Positions 34,452 to 43,266 of a stretch of 64,000 nucleotides of DNA are shown piece by piece. Below the pieces are notes generated by a model that did not search any database, was not told where the DNA came from, and saw nothing but the letters and a program-made list of their open reading frames with translations. Within the stretch, counting starts at the first letter, position 1. The number at the start of each line of letters is the position of its first letter. This stretch comes from Acetobacteraceae bacterium (lineage in GTDB: Bacteria > Pseudomonadota > Alphaproteobacteria > Acetobacterales > Acetobacteraceae), in contig CANBNK010000003.1 in assembly GCA_947371015.1 (NCBI GenBank), forward strand, positions 43,673 through 107,672, written 5' to 3'. Made by a program: the position numbers and the translations under genes.

Positions 34452-35335
34452 AGCACCAGCACCCCGTGATGCTTGGCCTTGCCCTCGGGTTCGACGTGGA
34501 TGCTGATGATGGCGCCATCGACTTCCGCCTTCAGCGCGCTCTCGATGCGGTCGCAGATGGCGTGGCTGTCGTCCACCGTCATTTCGCCCGGCACCACCAG
34601 GTGGAAGTCGATGAAGATCAGCCGGCCGGCGTGCCGGGTGCGCAGGTCGTGTGCCTCGATGGCACCCTGGGCATTGGCGCCGACCACGCGACGAATGCGG
34701 GCCAGCAGCTCATCCGGCACCGCCTCGTCCATCAGGCCGGAAAAGCTGGCCTTCATCAGCCCCCAACCGCTGAACAGAATATTCACCGCGGTCAGCGCCG
34801 CCAGCAGCGGGTCGAACCACATCTTGCCGGTCAGCGCCGCGGCGGCGACACCGGCGATGACGCCGACGGAGGTGACGACATCCGCCACCAGGTGCCGCGC
34901 ATCCGCCAGCAGTGCCGGGGAGCGGGCGGCGGTGCCGCGACGGAACAGCAGCATCGCCCAGAACAGGTTGAGGATGGTGGCGACGGCGGAGACCGCCAGG
35001 CCGATATCGGGGCTGCTGATCAGGCGGGGGTTCACCCAGGCGCCATAGGCTTCATGCAGGATCGAGAAGGCGGCGATGACGATCAGCGCGCCTTCCAGCA
35101 CCGCCGAGAAGTATTCCGCCTTGGTGTGGCCATAGGGGTGGTTGGCGTCCGGCGGGCGCGCCGCATAGTGCAACGCGGCCAGCGCGGCGCTGGCGGCGGC
35201 GACATTGACCACGGATTCCAGCGCATCTGCCAGCAGCGCCACGCTGTCGGTCAGCCACCAGGCACCCAGCTTCAGCGCCAGCACCAAGCAGGCGATGACG
35301 ACACTACCAATGGCGGTACGGATGACCCTGGTCAT
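34448..35335 (-). CDS. Cation diffusion facilitator family transporter
   Basis: The 295-residue protein has about six membrane helices and a C-terminal cytoplasmic domain (about 205-295). SVALLADALESVVN in helix 2 and ARHLVADVVTSVGV in helix 5 contribute the metal site; the helix 5 HxxxD pattern favours zinc, and the helix 2 Asp resembles FieF. Members export Zn, Fe, Co or Mn by proton antiport. It is the first gene of an operon with TonB-like and cobalamin adenosyltransferase genes. Confidence 0.93.
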   Translation of the reverse strand: MTRVIRTAIGSVVIACLVLALKLGAWWLTDSVALLADALESVVNVAAASAALAALHYAARPPDANHPYGHTKAEYFSAVLEGALIVIAAFSILHEAYGAWVNPRLISSPDIGLAVSAVATILNLFWAMLLFRRGTAARSPALLADARHLVADVVTSVGVIAGVAAAALTGKMWFDPLLAALTAVNILFSGWGLMKASFSGLMDEAVPDELLARIRRVVGANAQGAIEAHDLRTRHAGRLIFIDFHLVVPGEMTVDDSHAICDRIESALKAEVDGAIISIHVEPEGKAKHHGVLVL

Positions 35336-35363
35336 GCCAGGGGGTAAGGCCGTGGGATCATGG

Positions 35364-35417
35364 GGCGGCGCGAAGCTCCGGCTGGGTCAGGTTCATGCCC
35401 CGAGCCGGGGGGCCGCC
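35364..35417 (-). other. Long imperfect hairpin between metH and the CDF operon
   Basis: GGCGGC (35364-35369) pairs with GCCGCC (35412-35417), and CCGGCT (35378-35383) with AGCCGG (35403-35408). On the minus strand it follows the metH stop and precedes the cation transporter start. No T-tract follows. It could be a metH 3' structure or a leader structure of the operon. Confidence 0.4.
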
Positions 35418-35430
35418 GCAACCCCTTCCC

Positions 35431-38400
35431 TCACACGGAGAAATACTTCGCCTTCGGATGGTGCAGGACAATGGCGCTGGTGGACTGTTCCGGGTGCAGC
35501 TGCCACTCGTCCGAGATGCTGACGCCGATGCGCTCCGCCCCCAGCAGGCGCAGCAGCGGCACCTGATCCTCCAGCCGCGGACAGGCCGGGTAGCCGAAGC
35601 TGTAGCGGCCGCCGCGGTAGCCCTGCTGCAACATCTTGTCCATGTCGCGGTCATCCTCCCCGGCGAAGCCGAGTTCGGCGCGGATGCGCTTGTGGGTGTA
35701 TTCCGCCATCGCCTCGGCCATCTCCACCGACAGTCCGTGCAGGTAGAGATAGTCCTGGTAGCGGTCATCCTCGAACCAAGTGCGGGCGATGTCGCTGGCC
35801 TTCTGGCCGACGGTGACGACCTGCAGGCCGATCACGTCGCGACCATCCTCGATATCGGTGATGAAGTCGGCGATACACTCGCCGTCCGTCTTTGGCTGGC
35901 GCGGCAGGGCGAAGCGCAGCGCCTCGCTGCCATCCTCGTGGAACAGCACCAGGTCGTTCCCTTGGCCGGCGCACTTCCAATAACCGTAGATCGCCTGCGG
36001 CTTGAGGATGTCCTGCTCATCGGTCAGCGCCAGCATGCGCTTTAACACCGGGCGCAATTCCTGCTTGGCCCAGCCAAGGAAGTCGTCCAGCGATTTTCCT
36101 TGTTTCCGGAAGCCCCACTGGAATTGGTACAGGCTGCGTTCGTTGATGAAGGGGATGATCGCCTTCGGCACGCTTTCCAGCATGCGGGCGCCCCAGAACG
36201 GCGGCACCGGTGTCTCGGTGCCCGCTTGCAGCTTGCGACGGCGGGATTGCGCATAGCCGATATCCACCGGCGCGAAGCCGCGCGGGTCGGCCTGGCCCAA
36301 GGTGCGGCTTTCGTTGCGCGCCTTGCCGACGCGCTTCTTCTGCACCGCAGCCAGGTAGTCATCGAAGCTGTTGCCGGTGACCTTGTCCATCAGGTGCAGG
36401 CCGTCGAAGGCGTCCCGCGCATAAGCCACGCGGCCGCTGGTCTCGCCGCCGGCATAGGCGCGGACGCAGTCATCCTCCACATAGTTGCGGGTCAGCGCGG
36501 CGCCGCCGAGCAGCACCGGAACCTCGATCCCCTGGCGGGCCATTTCCTCCAGGTTCTCGCGCATCACCACGGTGGATTTCACCAGCAGACCGGACATGCC
36601 GATGGCATGCGCCTTATGCGTCTTCACCGCCGCCACCATGTCCGCCAGGGGCACCTTGATGCCCAGGTTGACGACGCGATAGCCGTTGTTGGTCAGGATG
36701 ATATCGACCAGGTTCTTGCCGATGTCGTGCACGTCGCCCTTCACCGTGGCGAGCACGATGGTGCCCTTCTCCTGGCCCTCGATCTTTTCCATGAAGGGTT
36801 CCAGGTAGGCCACGGCGGCCTTCATCGTCTCCGCGCTTTGCAGCACGAATGGCAGCTGCATCTTGCCGGCGCCGAACAACTCGCCGACCACCTTCATGCC
36901 GTCCAGCAGCACGTCGTTGATGATGGAAAGCGGCGCGATGCCCTGGTCCAGCGCGGCCTGCAATTCGTCGCCCAGCCCCTTGCGGTCGCCATCGACGATG
37001 CGGTCCTTGAGGCGCCCCTCGACCGTCTCGGCGCGGACCTTCTTGACGTTGTCCGCGGCCTTCCGGCCGGAGAAGATTTCCAGCACCTTCTGCAGCGGGT
37101 CATAGTCCTCGCGGCGTCTGTCGAAGATCAGGTCTTCCACCACCTGCACCTCCTCGGGCGGGATCAGGTGCAGCGGCTTGATCTTGGAGACATGCACGAT
37201 GGCGCCGGTCATGCCGGCCTTCACCGCGTGGTCCAGGAACACGCTGTTCAGCACGTGGCGCGCGGCCGGGTTGAGGCCGAAGCTGATGTTGCTGAGGCCG
37301 AGGATGATCTGGATGTCCGGGAACTCGTCCCGGATCATGCGGATGCCTTCCAGCGTCCACTGGCCCAGCTTGCGGTCATCCTCATTGCCGGTGGCAATGG
37401 TGAAGGTCAGCGGGTCGATCATCAGGTCGCTCTGCGGCAACCCGTATTTGTCGCAGGCGAATTCGACCAGGCGGCGGGCGATGCGCAGCTTGTCTTCCGG
37501 CGTCTTGGCCATGCCGACTTCGTCGATGGTCAGCGCGATCACGCAGGCGCCGAACTTTTTTGCAAGGACCAGGCGATCAATCGCCGCCTGCTCGCCATCC
37601 TCGAAGTTGATGGAGTTGATGATCGGCTTGCCGCCATGCAGCTTCAGCGCGGCCTCGATCACCGGCGTTTCCGTGCTGTCGATAACCAGCGGCGCGTTCA
37701 CGCTCGAGGTGAAGCGGGTGATGACCTCGTTCATCTCGGCCATTTCGTCGCGGCCGACAAAGGCAGTGCAGATGTCCAGGCTGTTGCTGGCCTCGGCCAC
37801 CTGTTCGCGGCCGATGGCGACGCAGCCATCCCAGTCATGCGCCGCCTGGCGTTCGCGCCACGCCTTCGACCCATTGGCGTTGCAGCGTTCGCCGATGGAG
37901 AAGTAGGCGTTTTCCTGCCGCAGCGAGACGGCGCCATACAGCGACGCCACCGATGGCACCCAGTAGTGCTTGCGCGCCGCCGGCACCGGCCGAAAACCCT
38001 TGCCGACCTTGCGCAGCATCGCATCCAGCCCCTGGATGTGCGGGATGGAGGTGCCGCAGCAGCCGCCGATCAGGTTGAAGCCGTCCTCCAGGACGAAGCG
38101 CTCCATCCAGCTGGCCATCTCGGCGGCGCCGAGGGGATAGTGGGTCTGCCCATCCACCAGTTCCGGCAGGCCGGCATTGGGCTGCACGCTCAGCAGGCCC
38201 GGCCAGTTCTGCGACAGCCACTTCACGTGCTCGGCCATTTCCTGCGGCCCGGTGGCGCAGTTCAGCCCGATGAGCGGCACGTCCAGCGCATTCACCACGG
38301 TGGCCGCGGCAGCGATATCGGGGCCGACCAGCAGCGTGCCGGTCGTCTCCACCGTCACCTGCACGAAGATCGGGATGTCGCTGTTGGCGGCCTTGCGTGC

Positions 38401-38928
38401 GGCCTTGGCGGCGTTGACCGCGGCCTTGATGAACAGCGTGTCCTGGTTGGTCTCGGTCAGCAGCGCATCGGCCCCGCCGGCGATCAGCCCACGGCATTGC
38501 TCCTGCAACGCAGCTTCCAGCGCGTCATAGGTGATGTGGCCCAGCGAGGGCAGCTTGGTGCCCGGGCCGATATCGCCGATCACCCAGCGGTCGCGGCCAT
38601 CGGCAAAGCTCTCCGCCGCCTCGCGCGCCAACTCCACCGCGTTCTTGTTGATCTCGAAGGCGCGCTCGGTCAGGTCGAACTCGCCCAGCGTCACCGGCGA
38701 CCCACCAAAGGTGTTGGTCAGCACCATGTCGCTGCCGGCTTCGTAGTAGCCGCGGTGGATTTCCCGCACCAGGTCGGGGCGGGACAGCACCAGCACGTCG
38801 GTGCAGTTCTCCCGGCCCCAGTAGTCCTTCTCAATGTCGAGCGTCAGCGCCTGGACGCGGCTGCCCATGCCGCCATCGCACAGCAATACGCGGTCACGCA
38901 GGGCGTCGAGCAGATGGGGGCGGGACAT
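35431..38928 (-). CDS. metH: Cobalamin-dependent methionine synthase
   Basis: The 1165-residue enzyme transfers methyl from methyltetrahydrofolate to homocysteine. Module order is complete: homocysteine domain (1-330) with the zinc cysteines in GLNCATG and GGCCGTS; pterin domain (about 345-620); cobalamin domain with GDVHDIGKN (DxHxxG, lower axial His); and SAM activation domain at the end (QFQWGFRKQG and GRYSFGYPACP). The ATG at 38928 aligns with the family start (MSRPHLLDALRDRVLLCDGGMGS, in parts). It follows its probable regulator gene by 16 bases and is likely co-transcribed. Confidence 0.97.
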   Translation of the reverse strand: MSRPHLLDALRDRVLLCDGGMGSRVQALTLDIEKDYWGRENCTDVLVLSRPDLVREIHRGYYEAGSDMVLTNTFGGSPVTLGEFDLTERAFEINKNAVELAREAAESFADGRDRWVIGDIGPGTKLPSLGHITYDALEAALQEQCRGLIAGGADALLTETNQDTLFIKAAVNAAKAARKAANSDIPIFVQVTVETTGTLLVGPDIAAAATVVNALDVPLIGLNCATGPQEMAEHVKWLSQNWPGLLSVQPNAGLPELVDGQTHYPLGAAEMASWMERFVLEDGFNLIGGCCGTSIPHIQGLDAMLRKVGKGFRPVPAARKHYWVPSVASLYGAVSLRQENAYFSIGERCNANGSKAWRERQAAHDWDGCVAIGREQVAEASNSLDICTAFVGRDEMAEMNEVITRFTSSVNAPLVIDSTETPVIEAALKLHGGKPIINSINFEDGEQAAIDRLVLAKKFGACVIALTIDEVGMAKTPEDKLRIARRLVEFACDKYGLPQSDLMIDPLTFTIATGNEDDRKLGQWTLEGIRMIRDEFPDIQIILGLSNISFGLNPAARHVLNSVFLDHAVKAGMTGAIVHVSKIKPLHLIPPEEVQVVEDLIFDRRREDYDPLQKVLEIFSGRKAADNVKKVRAETVEGRLKDRIVDGDRKGLGDELQAALDQGIAPLSIINDVLLDGMKVVGELFGAGKMQLPFVLQSAETMKAAVAYLEPFMEKIEGQEKGTIVLATVKGDVHDIGKNLVDIILTNNGYRVVNLGIKVPLADMVAAVKTHKAHAIGMSGLLVKSTVVMRENLEEMARQGIEVPVLLGGAALTRNYVEDDCVRAYAGGETSGRVAYARDAFDGLHLMDKVTGNSFDDYLAAVQKKRVGKARNESRTLGQADPRGFAPVDIGYAQSRRRKLQAGTETPVPPFWGARMLESVPKAIIPFINERSLYQFQWGFRKQGKSLDDFLGWAKQELRPVLKRMLALTDEQDILKPQAIYGYWKCAGQGNDLVLFHEDGSEALRFALPRQPKTDGECIADFITDIEDGRDVIGLQVVTVGQKASDIARTWFEDDRYQDYLYLHGLSVEMAEAMAEYTHKRIRAELGFAGEDDRDMDKMLQQGYRGGRYSFGYPACPRLEDQVPLLRLLGAERIGVSISDEWQLHPEQSTSAIVLHHPKAKYFSV

Positions 38929-38944
38929 GGGGTATTCCGTCTGA

Positions 38945-39898
38945 TCAGAAGGTAAGGGCGGGCACGGCGCGCGTGGCCATGCCGGGAATGCGGCGCGCCG
39001 GCCACAGCCGCACCTCGATGGGACCAGGCACCGAAACCGGGGCCAGGGCGGCGCAGCCGGCGGCACCGAGCCAACCGGCAATGGCGGCATCGTCGAACCC
39101 GGGCCAGCGATGCGCGTTCTTCGCCAGCAACTCGGCACGCTGATGCGGGCCCAGGTCGGCGATCAGCAGCAGCCCATCGGGGCGCAGCACGCGGGCGGCC
39201 TCGGCAATGGCAGCACCGGGGTCCTCGGCGTAGTGCAGCACCATCTGCATGGCGACCACGTCGAAGTCCGCATCCGGCAGCGGCAGCCGGTACATGTCGG
39301 CCTGGCGCACGGCGCAGCGCGCGGCCAGGCCACGCTCGGCCAGGCGGGCGCGGGCGAGGTGCAGCATGTCGCGGCTGGCGTCCACGCCCAGCGCCCGGGC
39401 GGTGCGCGGGGTGATGAGTTCCAGCAGCCGGCCGGTGCCGGTGCCGATATCCAGCAGCGCCGGAATGCGCGCCGGCAGCAGCGCGACGATGGCCTGCTCG
39501 ATCTCGGCGGCGGGCAGGCCCAGCGCGCGAAGTTCATCCCAGTCCGCCCCATCCCGGCGGAAGGCGGCGCTGGCCTCGCGGGCGCGCTCGGCGGCCAGGC
39601 GCACGGCCTGGCGGCGGTCTGCGGCCAGGGTCAGGTCATCCTCCGGCAGGCGGGCCAGCAGGGTGTGGACCAGTTCGGCGTTCGCCGGCACCTGGAAGAA
39701 AACGTTGACGCCCTCCGGCAGCCGCGCCAGCAACCCGGCCTCGACCAGCAGCTTCAGGTGGCGGGACAACCGTGGCTGGCTCTGCCCCAATACGTCGCAC
39801 AGGTCGGTGACGCAGAAGGCGCCGCGGGCGCACAGCGCAAGCAGCCGCAGCCGGGTCGGCTCGGCAGCGGCGCGCAGCTGGGCGAGCAGGTGTTCCAT
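38945..39898 (-). CDS. ArsR-type regulator fused to a SAM-dependent methyltransferase (SahR-like)
   Basis: The 317-residue protein has an N-terminal winged helix (residues 1-90, CVTDLCDVLGQSQPRLSRHLKLLVEAGLL, in parts) and a C-terminal methyltransferase domain with motif I LLDIGTGTGRLLELI (about 146-160) and an ADFDVVAMQMVLHY segment. No metal-binding cysteine motif of ArsR is seen. In alphaproteobacteria, SahR regulators of this general kind control methionine-cycle genes by sensing S-adenosylhomocysteine. The gene precedes metH by 16 bases and an operator-like palindrome lies 13 bases before its start. Confidence 0.88.
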   Translation of the reverse strand: MEHLLAQLRAAAEPTRLRLLALCARGAFCVTDLCDVLGQSQPRLSRHLKLLVEAGLLARLPEGVNVFFQVPANAELVHTLLARLPEDDLTLAADRRQAVRLAAERAREASAAFRRDGADWDELRALGLPAAEIEQAIVALLPARIPALLDIGTGTGRLLELITPRTARALGVDASRDMLHLARARLAERGLAARCAVRQADMYRLPLPDADFDVVAMQMVLHYAEDPGAAIAEAARVLRPDGLLLIADLGPHQRAELLAKNAHRWPGFDDAAIAGWLGAAGCAALAPVSVPGPIEVRLWPARRIPGMATRAVPALTF

Positions 39899-39910
39899 GG
39901 CCTTGCCAAT

Positions 39911-39932
39911 GACATAAATATATCCTTATGTC
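39911..39932. promoter_or_regulatory. Palindromic AT-rich operator
   Basis: GACATAA and TTATGTC are exact inverted repeats separated by eight bases, in an AT-rich island of an otherwise GC-rich region. It lies between the regulator start (39898) and a divergent gene (39941), so it probably controls the regulator-metH operon, the divergent gene or both. The ArsR-type protein next to it is the natural candidate to bind. Confidence 0.7.
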
Positions 39933-39940
39933 TAGCAGGT

Positions 39941-40318
39941 ATGGCCTGGACCCTCGACGCCCGCATTCCGCTGACCCTGCTGGCCGATGCCGGCGCGCTG
40001 GCCGCTGCCCTGGCTGAAGGCCCGCCGGCCGCCGTGCTGCTGGAAGCCGGCGCGGCCGCCCCGTCAGGCGCGGTGGCCGAGGCGCGGTTCGACGCCACCC
40101 TGCCGCATGCGGTGGCCTGCGCCTGCTGCCAAGGCCGCGGCCCAGTGGCGGAAGCGCTGGACCGGCTGTTCCTGGCGCGGGTACGCGGGCAGGTGCCCTG
40201 GTTCCAGCGCGTGCTGGCGCTGGCGGAAATCCCGCCGGGGCAGGCGCTGGTCGCGGCGGCGCTGGTCGCCGACGCGGTAACAGCCGCGCGGTTCCGGCGA
40301 GAAACCCCAGGCGGTTGA
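39941..40318 (+). CDS. Small CobW/G3E-like protein without P-loop
   Basis: The 125-residue protein resembles a compressed CobW/G3E GTPase. RIPLTLLADAGALAAAL aligns with the usual RIPVTLLTGFLGAGKTT start but has no Walker A. ACACCQGRGPVAEALDRLFLARVRGQVPWFQRVL matches, in parts, the zinc-binding CxCC region of that family. GTP use is therefore unlikely, while metal binding is possible. It shares the operator region with the regulator-metH pair. Homology is inferred from these motifs only, and a coincidental resemblance cannot be excluded. Confidence 0.6.
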   Translation: MAWTLDARIPLTLLADAGALAAALAEGPPAAVLLEAGAAAPSGAVAEARFDATLPHAVACACCQGRGPVAEALDRLFLARVRGQVPWFQRVLALAEIPPGQALVAAALVADAVTAARFRRETPGG

Positions 40319-40338
40319 CCCTTGGGGGAGCGCGGCGA

Positions 40339-41151
40339 CTACAGCCCCAGCCGGCCCCACAGCGCCCGCTCCTCGGCCACCGCCAGCAGCGCTTCCGCCG
40401 AAAGCCCCGGCAACAGGCGAGACAGTAACCCCCGCCGCCGCCCGCCGAAGGGCACCAGCTTCACCTTCGGCCCGTAGCGGCGGCGCGCCTCAGCACGAAT
40501 CTCGCCCAGCCCATCCGCGAGCCCCAGTTCCACCGCGCGACGGCCAGCCCAGAACCGGCCGGTGAACAACTCCTCCGTCGGCGCCCTCAGCTTGCCACCC
40601 CGGCGCTGCGTGACCCAGCCTCGGAACTCCGCGTGCAGTTCGGCCAGCAGCGCGTCCAGCCGCGCCAGGTCTTCCGGCCGTTCTGGGCCGAAGGGGTCCC
40701 AGAAGCTCTTCTCGGTGCCCGCGGTGCGCAGCCGGCGCTCCACCCCCAGCTTGGCCATGGCGCCTTGCACGCCGAAGCCCTGGGAGATGACGCCGATGGA
40801 GCCGAGGATGCTGCCGGGGTCGGCGATGATCTCATCCGCCGCGCAGGCCAGCCAGTAGCCGCCCGAGGCCGCCGCGTCCTCGATGAAGGCGGTGACCGGC
40901 AGCTTCTTTTCCTCGGCCAGGGCGCGGATGCGCTGGGCGATCAGGCTGGACTGCACCGGCGACCCACCGGGCGAGTTGATGATGAGAAAGACGGCGCTGG
41001 CGCGTCTCAGGCTGAAGGCGCTGGCGAGCACCGGGGCCAGGCTGGCCAAGTTCAGCGCCTGGCCGCCCATGGGGCTGGCGCTGGCCATGATGGCGCCGTG
41101 CAGCCGCACCACGGCGACACGGGGGGAGCGGGACAGGAAAGGCAGGTTCAT
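40339..41151 (-). CDS. S49 family peptidase (SppA/SohB-like)
   Basis: The 270-residue protein matches short SppA-type proteases: FLIINSPGGSPVQSSLIAQRI for the oxyanion region, DAAASGGYWLACAADEI containing the nucleophile Ser96 and SIGVISQGFGVQG. The catalytic lysine probably lies further on (GKLR). No N-terminal membrane helix or signal peptide is evident. Members degrade signal peptides or membrane proteins. AACCTGCC is the only weak ribosome site before the ATG. Confidence 0.9.
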   Translation of the reverse strand: MNLPFLSRSPRVAVVRLHGAIMASASPMGGQALNLASLAPVLASAFSLRRASAVFLIINSPGGSPVQSSLIAQRIRALAEEKKLPVTAFIEDAAASGGYWLACAADEIIADPGSILGSIGVISQGFGVQGAMAKLGVERRLRTAGTEKSFWDPFGPERPEDLARLDALLAELHAEFRGWVTQRRGGKLRAPTEELFTGRFWAGRRAVELGLADGLGEIRAEARRRYGPKVKLVPFGGRRRGLLSRLLPGLSAEALLAVAEERALWGRLGL

Positions 41152-41234
41152 GCCGGCAGAGATGCACCCGCCGGCGCCTGGAACAAGGCCGGCCGGCGGG
41201 TGTTTCGCGGCGACAGATCACGCAGGGCTGACCG

Positions 41235-41470
41235 ATGAACCGACCGATCCACCTGACCCGCCGCGCCACCATGCTGGGAACCTTGGTGCGCGGCGGTTGC
41301 GCCACCGTGGCCATGGACCTCGCTGGCACCGGTACGGTCGCCGGGCAGCAGGCGCTGGGTGGCTCGGGCGCCGCGCGGCACTGCCCATGGGCCAGGTGGT
41401 GCAGGCCCTCATCGACCTCGGCGCCAAGCCGGTCTCGACGCTGACCGCGTGCAGCATCAGCGCGGCATGG
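41235..41470 (+). pseudogene. Possible remnant of an exported hydrolase gene
   Basis: In the 328-base gap between two leftward genes, a rightward frame from 41235 encodes MNRPIHLTRRATMLG and a hydrophobic stretch, like a twin-arginine leader. The downstream MGQVVQALIDLGAKPVSTLT is in another frame and resembles an alpha/beta-hydrolase N-terminus. A frameshift near 41380 would explain this, followed by truncation. The resemblance is weak and the region may just be non-coding. Confidence 0.3.
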
Positions 41471-41479
41471 ACCGGGCGC

Positions 41480-43174
41480 TCAGGCAGCCTGGCGCTGTTG
41501 CTGGGTCAGCGTGCCGATGGCCTGGCGCAGTGCCTGGCCCTGACGCGCCACTTCGGCCGCCGCGCCGCGCATGCCTTGGGCAGCCTCACCGGCCCTACCG
41601 GCCGCGGCATCGACGGCGCCGATGATGGTGGAGACCGCGTCGGTGCCGCGCGCCCCTTCCAGCGCGGCGGAGGCGATCTCGCGCGTTGCCGCGGACTGCT
41701 GCTCCACGGCGGCGGCGATGGAGGTGGCGATCTCGCTGCTGCGCGCCGTGGTGCTGCCGATATCGCCGATGGCGGTAACGGTGCGGTCGGTGGCGGCGCG
41801 GATCTGTTCGATCTGGCCGCTGATCTCCTCGGTGGCCTTGGCGGTCTGCGCCGCCAGCGCCTTCACTTCGCTGGCGACGACCGCGAAGCCCTTGCCGTGC
41901 TCGCCGGCCCGCGCTGCCTCGATGGTCGCGTTCAGCGCCAGCAGGTTGGTCTTGCCGGCGATCTCGGCAATCAGCCCCGGCACCTCGCCGATGCGGCGGG
42001 CACCGTCGGTCAGGGCGCAGATGGTGTCGTCGGTGGCCTGCACCTTCAGCAGCGCCTCGGCCGACATGGCGGCGCTTTCACCGACCCGGCGGGAGATTTC
42101 GTAGACCGTCGCGGTCATCTCCTCGGCGGCGGCGGCCACCGTCTGCGCGCTGCGGCTGGCGCGGCCGGCGCCTTCGGTGGCGCCACTGGCCTGGTTGACG
42201 GTTTCGCTGGCGGCACCAGCGGCGGCCTCGGCGGCCTCGGCCATGTGCAGCGACGCCTGGTTGAGCGTGCCGGCGATGCCACCGACGGTGCGCCCGACCT
42301 CATCCGCCAGCGCCAGGGTGGCGGCGCGCTGGCTCTGGTCGGCCTGGCGACGCTCCTCGGCGGATTGGAACTCCATGGCCCGCACGCGGGCAGCCTGGTC
42401 GCGGAATATGACGGTGGCCCGGGCCATCGCGCCGACTTCGTCGCCGCGCTCGGTATCGGGCACCGCGCCTTCGAGCTGCCCTGCGGCGATGTGCTGCATG
42501 GTGGCCTGCAACCGCGCCAGCGGGCGGGCAATGGATCGGGCGACCAGCAGCGCCGCCAGGATGCCGAGCAGCACGATGCCGGCCGCCGGCAGCGCCAGGT
42601 TCACCAGGTTGGCGCGGTAGCTGGCGTCCAGGTCGTCCAGGAACACGCCGGTGCCGATGAACAGCCCCCAGGGCGCGAAGCCTTCGACGTAGTTGAGCTT
42701 GTTGCGGACCGGGCTCTGCGGGTTTTGTTGGTAGATGATCTGCACGTGGCCGCCGCCGGCCAGGGCCAGGTCGCGCATGTCCCGCACGAAGGGGCGGCCG
42801 GTCGGGTCGCGCAGGTCCAGGCGGTTCGAGCCTTCGGTCTGCGGCGCCGTGCCGTTGACCAGCAGCACGCCCTGGTTGTCGTAGATGAACAGGTAGTCTG
42901 TGGTGTTGTGGCGCACCGCACGCATCTGGGTGCGGAACTGGCTCAGGGCCTGGTCGCGGGTCAGAGTGCCGGCGGCTTCCTGGGCATGCAGGGCGGTGGC
43001 GACACCGCGGGCGACCTGGACGATGCTGGCCAGCTGGGCGCGCCGGTCCGCCAGCATCGCCTGGCCTTGCTGGCGCAGCGCGATGCCGACCAGCGCCACC
43101 AGGGCGAGGGTAAACAGCAGGGTGAGCCCCTGCAGGCGCACGGACAGCGTTAGGCGAGGCAGCTTGAGGGTCAT
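41480..43174 (-). CDS. Methyl-accepting chemotaxis protein with Cache domain
   Basis: The 564-residue receptor has two membrane helices (about 15-35 and 195-215) flanking a periplasmic single Cache domain with [22 protein letters not shown], in parts, then a HAMP domain. The signalling tip [31 protein letters not shown], in parts, is diagnostic. Cache domains usually bind small organic acids or amino acids. No pentapeptide NWETF-like tail for CheR/CheB is visible at the end. The start is the ATG giving a normal first helix. Ligand is unknown. Confidence 0.95.
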   Translation of the reverse strand: MTLKLPRLTLSVRLQGLTLLFTLALVALVGIALRQQGQAMLADRRAQLASIVQVARGVATALHAQEAAGTLTRDQALSQFRTQMRAVRHNTTDYLFIYDNQGVLLVNGTAPQTEGSNRLDLRDPTGRPFVRDMRDLALAGGGHVQIIYQQNPQSPVRNKLNYVEGFAPWGLFIGTGVFLDDLDASYRANLVNLALPAAGIVLLGILAALLVARSIARPLARLQATMQHIAAGQLEGAVPDTERGDEVGAMARATVIFRDQAARVRAMEFQSAEERRQADQSQRAATLALADEVGRTVGGIAGTLNQASLHMAEAAEAAAGAASETVNQASGATEGAGRASRSAQTVAAAAEEMTATVYEISRRVGESAAMSAEALLKVQATDDTICALTDGARRIGEVPGLIAEIAGKTNLLALNATIEAARAGEHGKGFAVVASEVKALAAQTAKATEEISGQIEQIRAATDRTVTAIGDIGSTTARSSEIATSIAAAVEQQSAATREIASAALEGARGTDAVSTIIGAVDAAAGRAGEAAQGMRGAAAEVARQGQALRQAIGTLTQQQRQAA

Positions 43175-43266
43175 GACGGCTTCCAGCGTTTGGATGGCGC
43201 CATGCCTACAGGCCCTTCTGTAAACGCGAAGTTTGTATACCTTAGGCTCTTTTGTAGTGACTGCGC

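Noticed and set aside
35364..35417. TPP riboswitch before the cation transporter operon
   Set aside because: TGAACCTGA is present, but the CTGAGA and the following TAAT/GCG parts of the THI box are missing.
36100..38955. Long open frame antisense to metH
   Set aside because: It is a GC-driven shadow rich in Arg, His, Gln and Ala with no motifs, lying wholly opposite a highly conserved gene.
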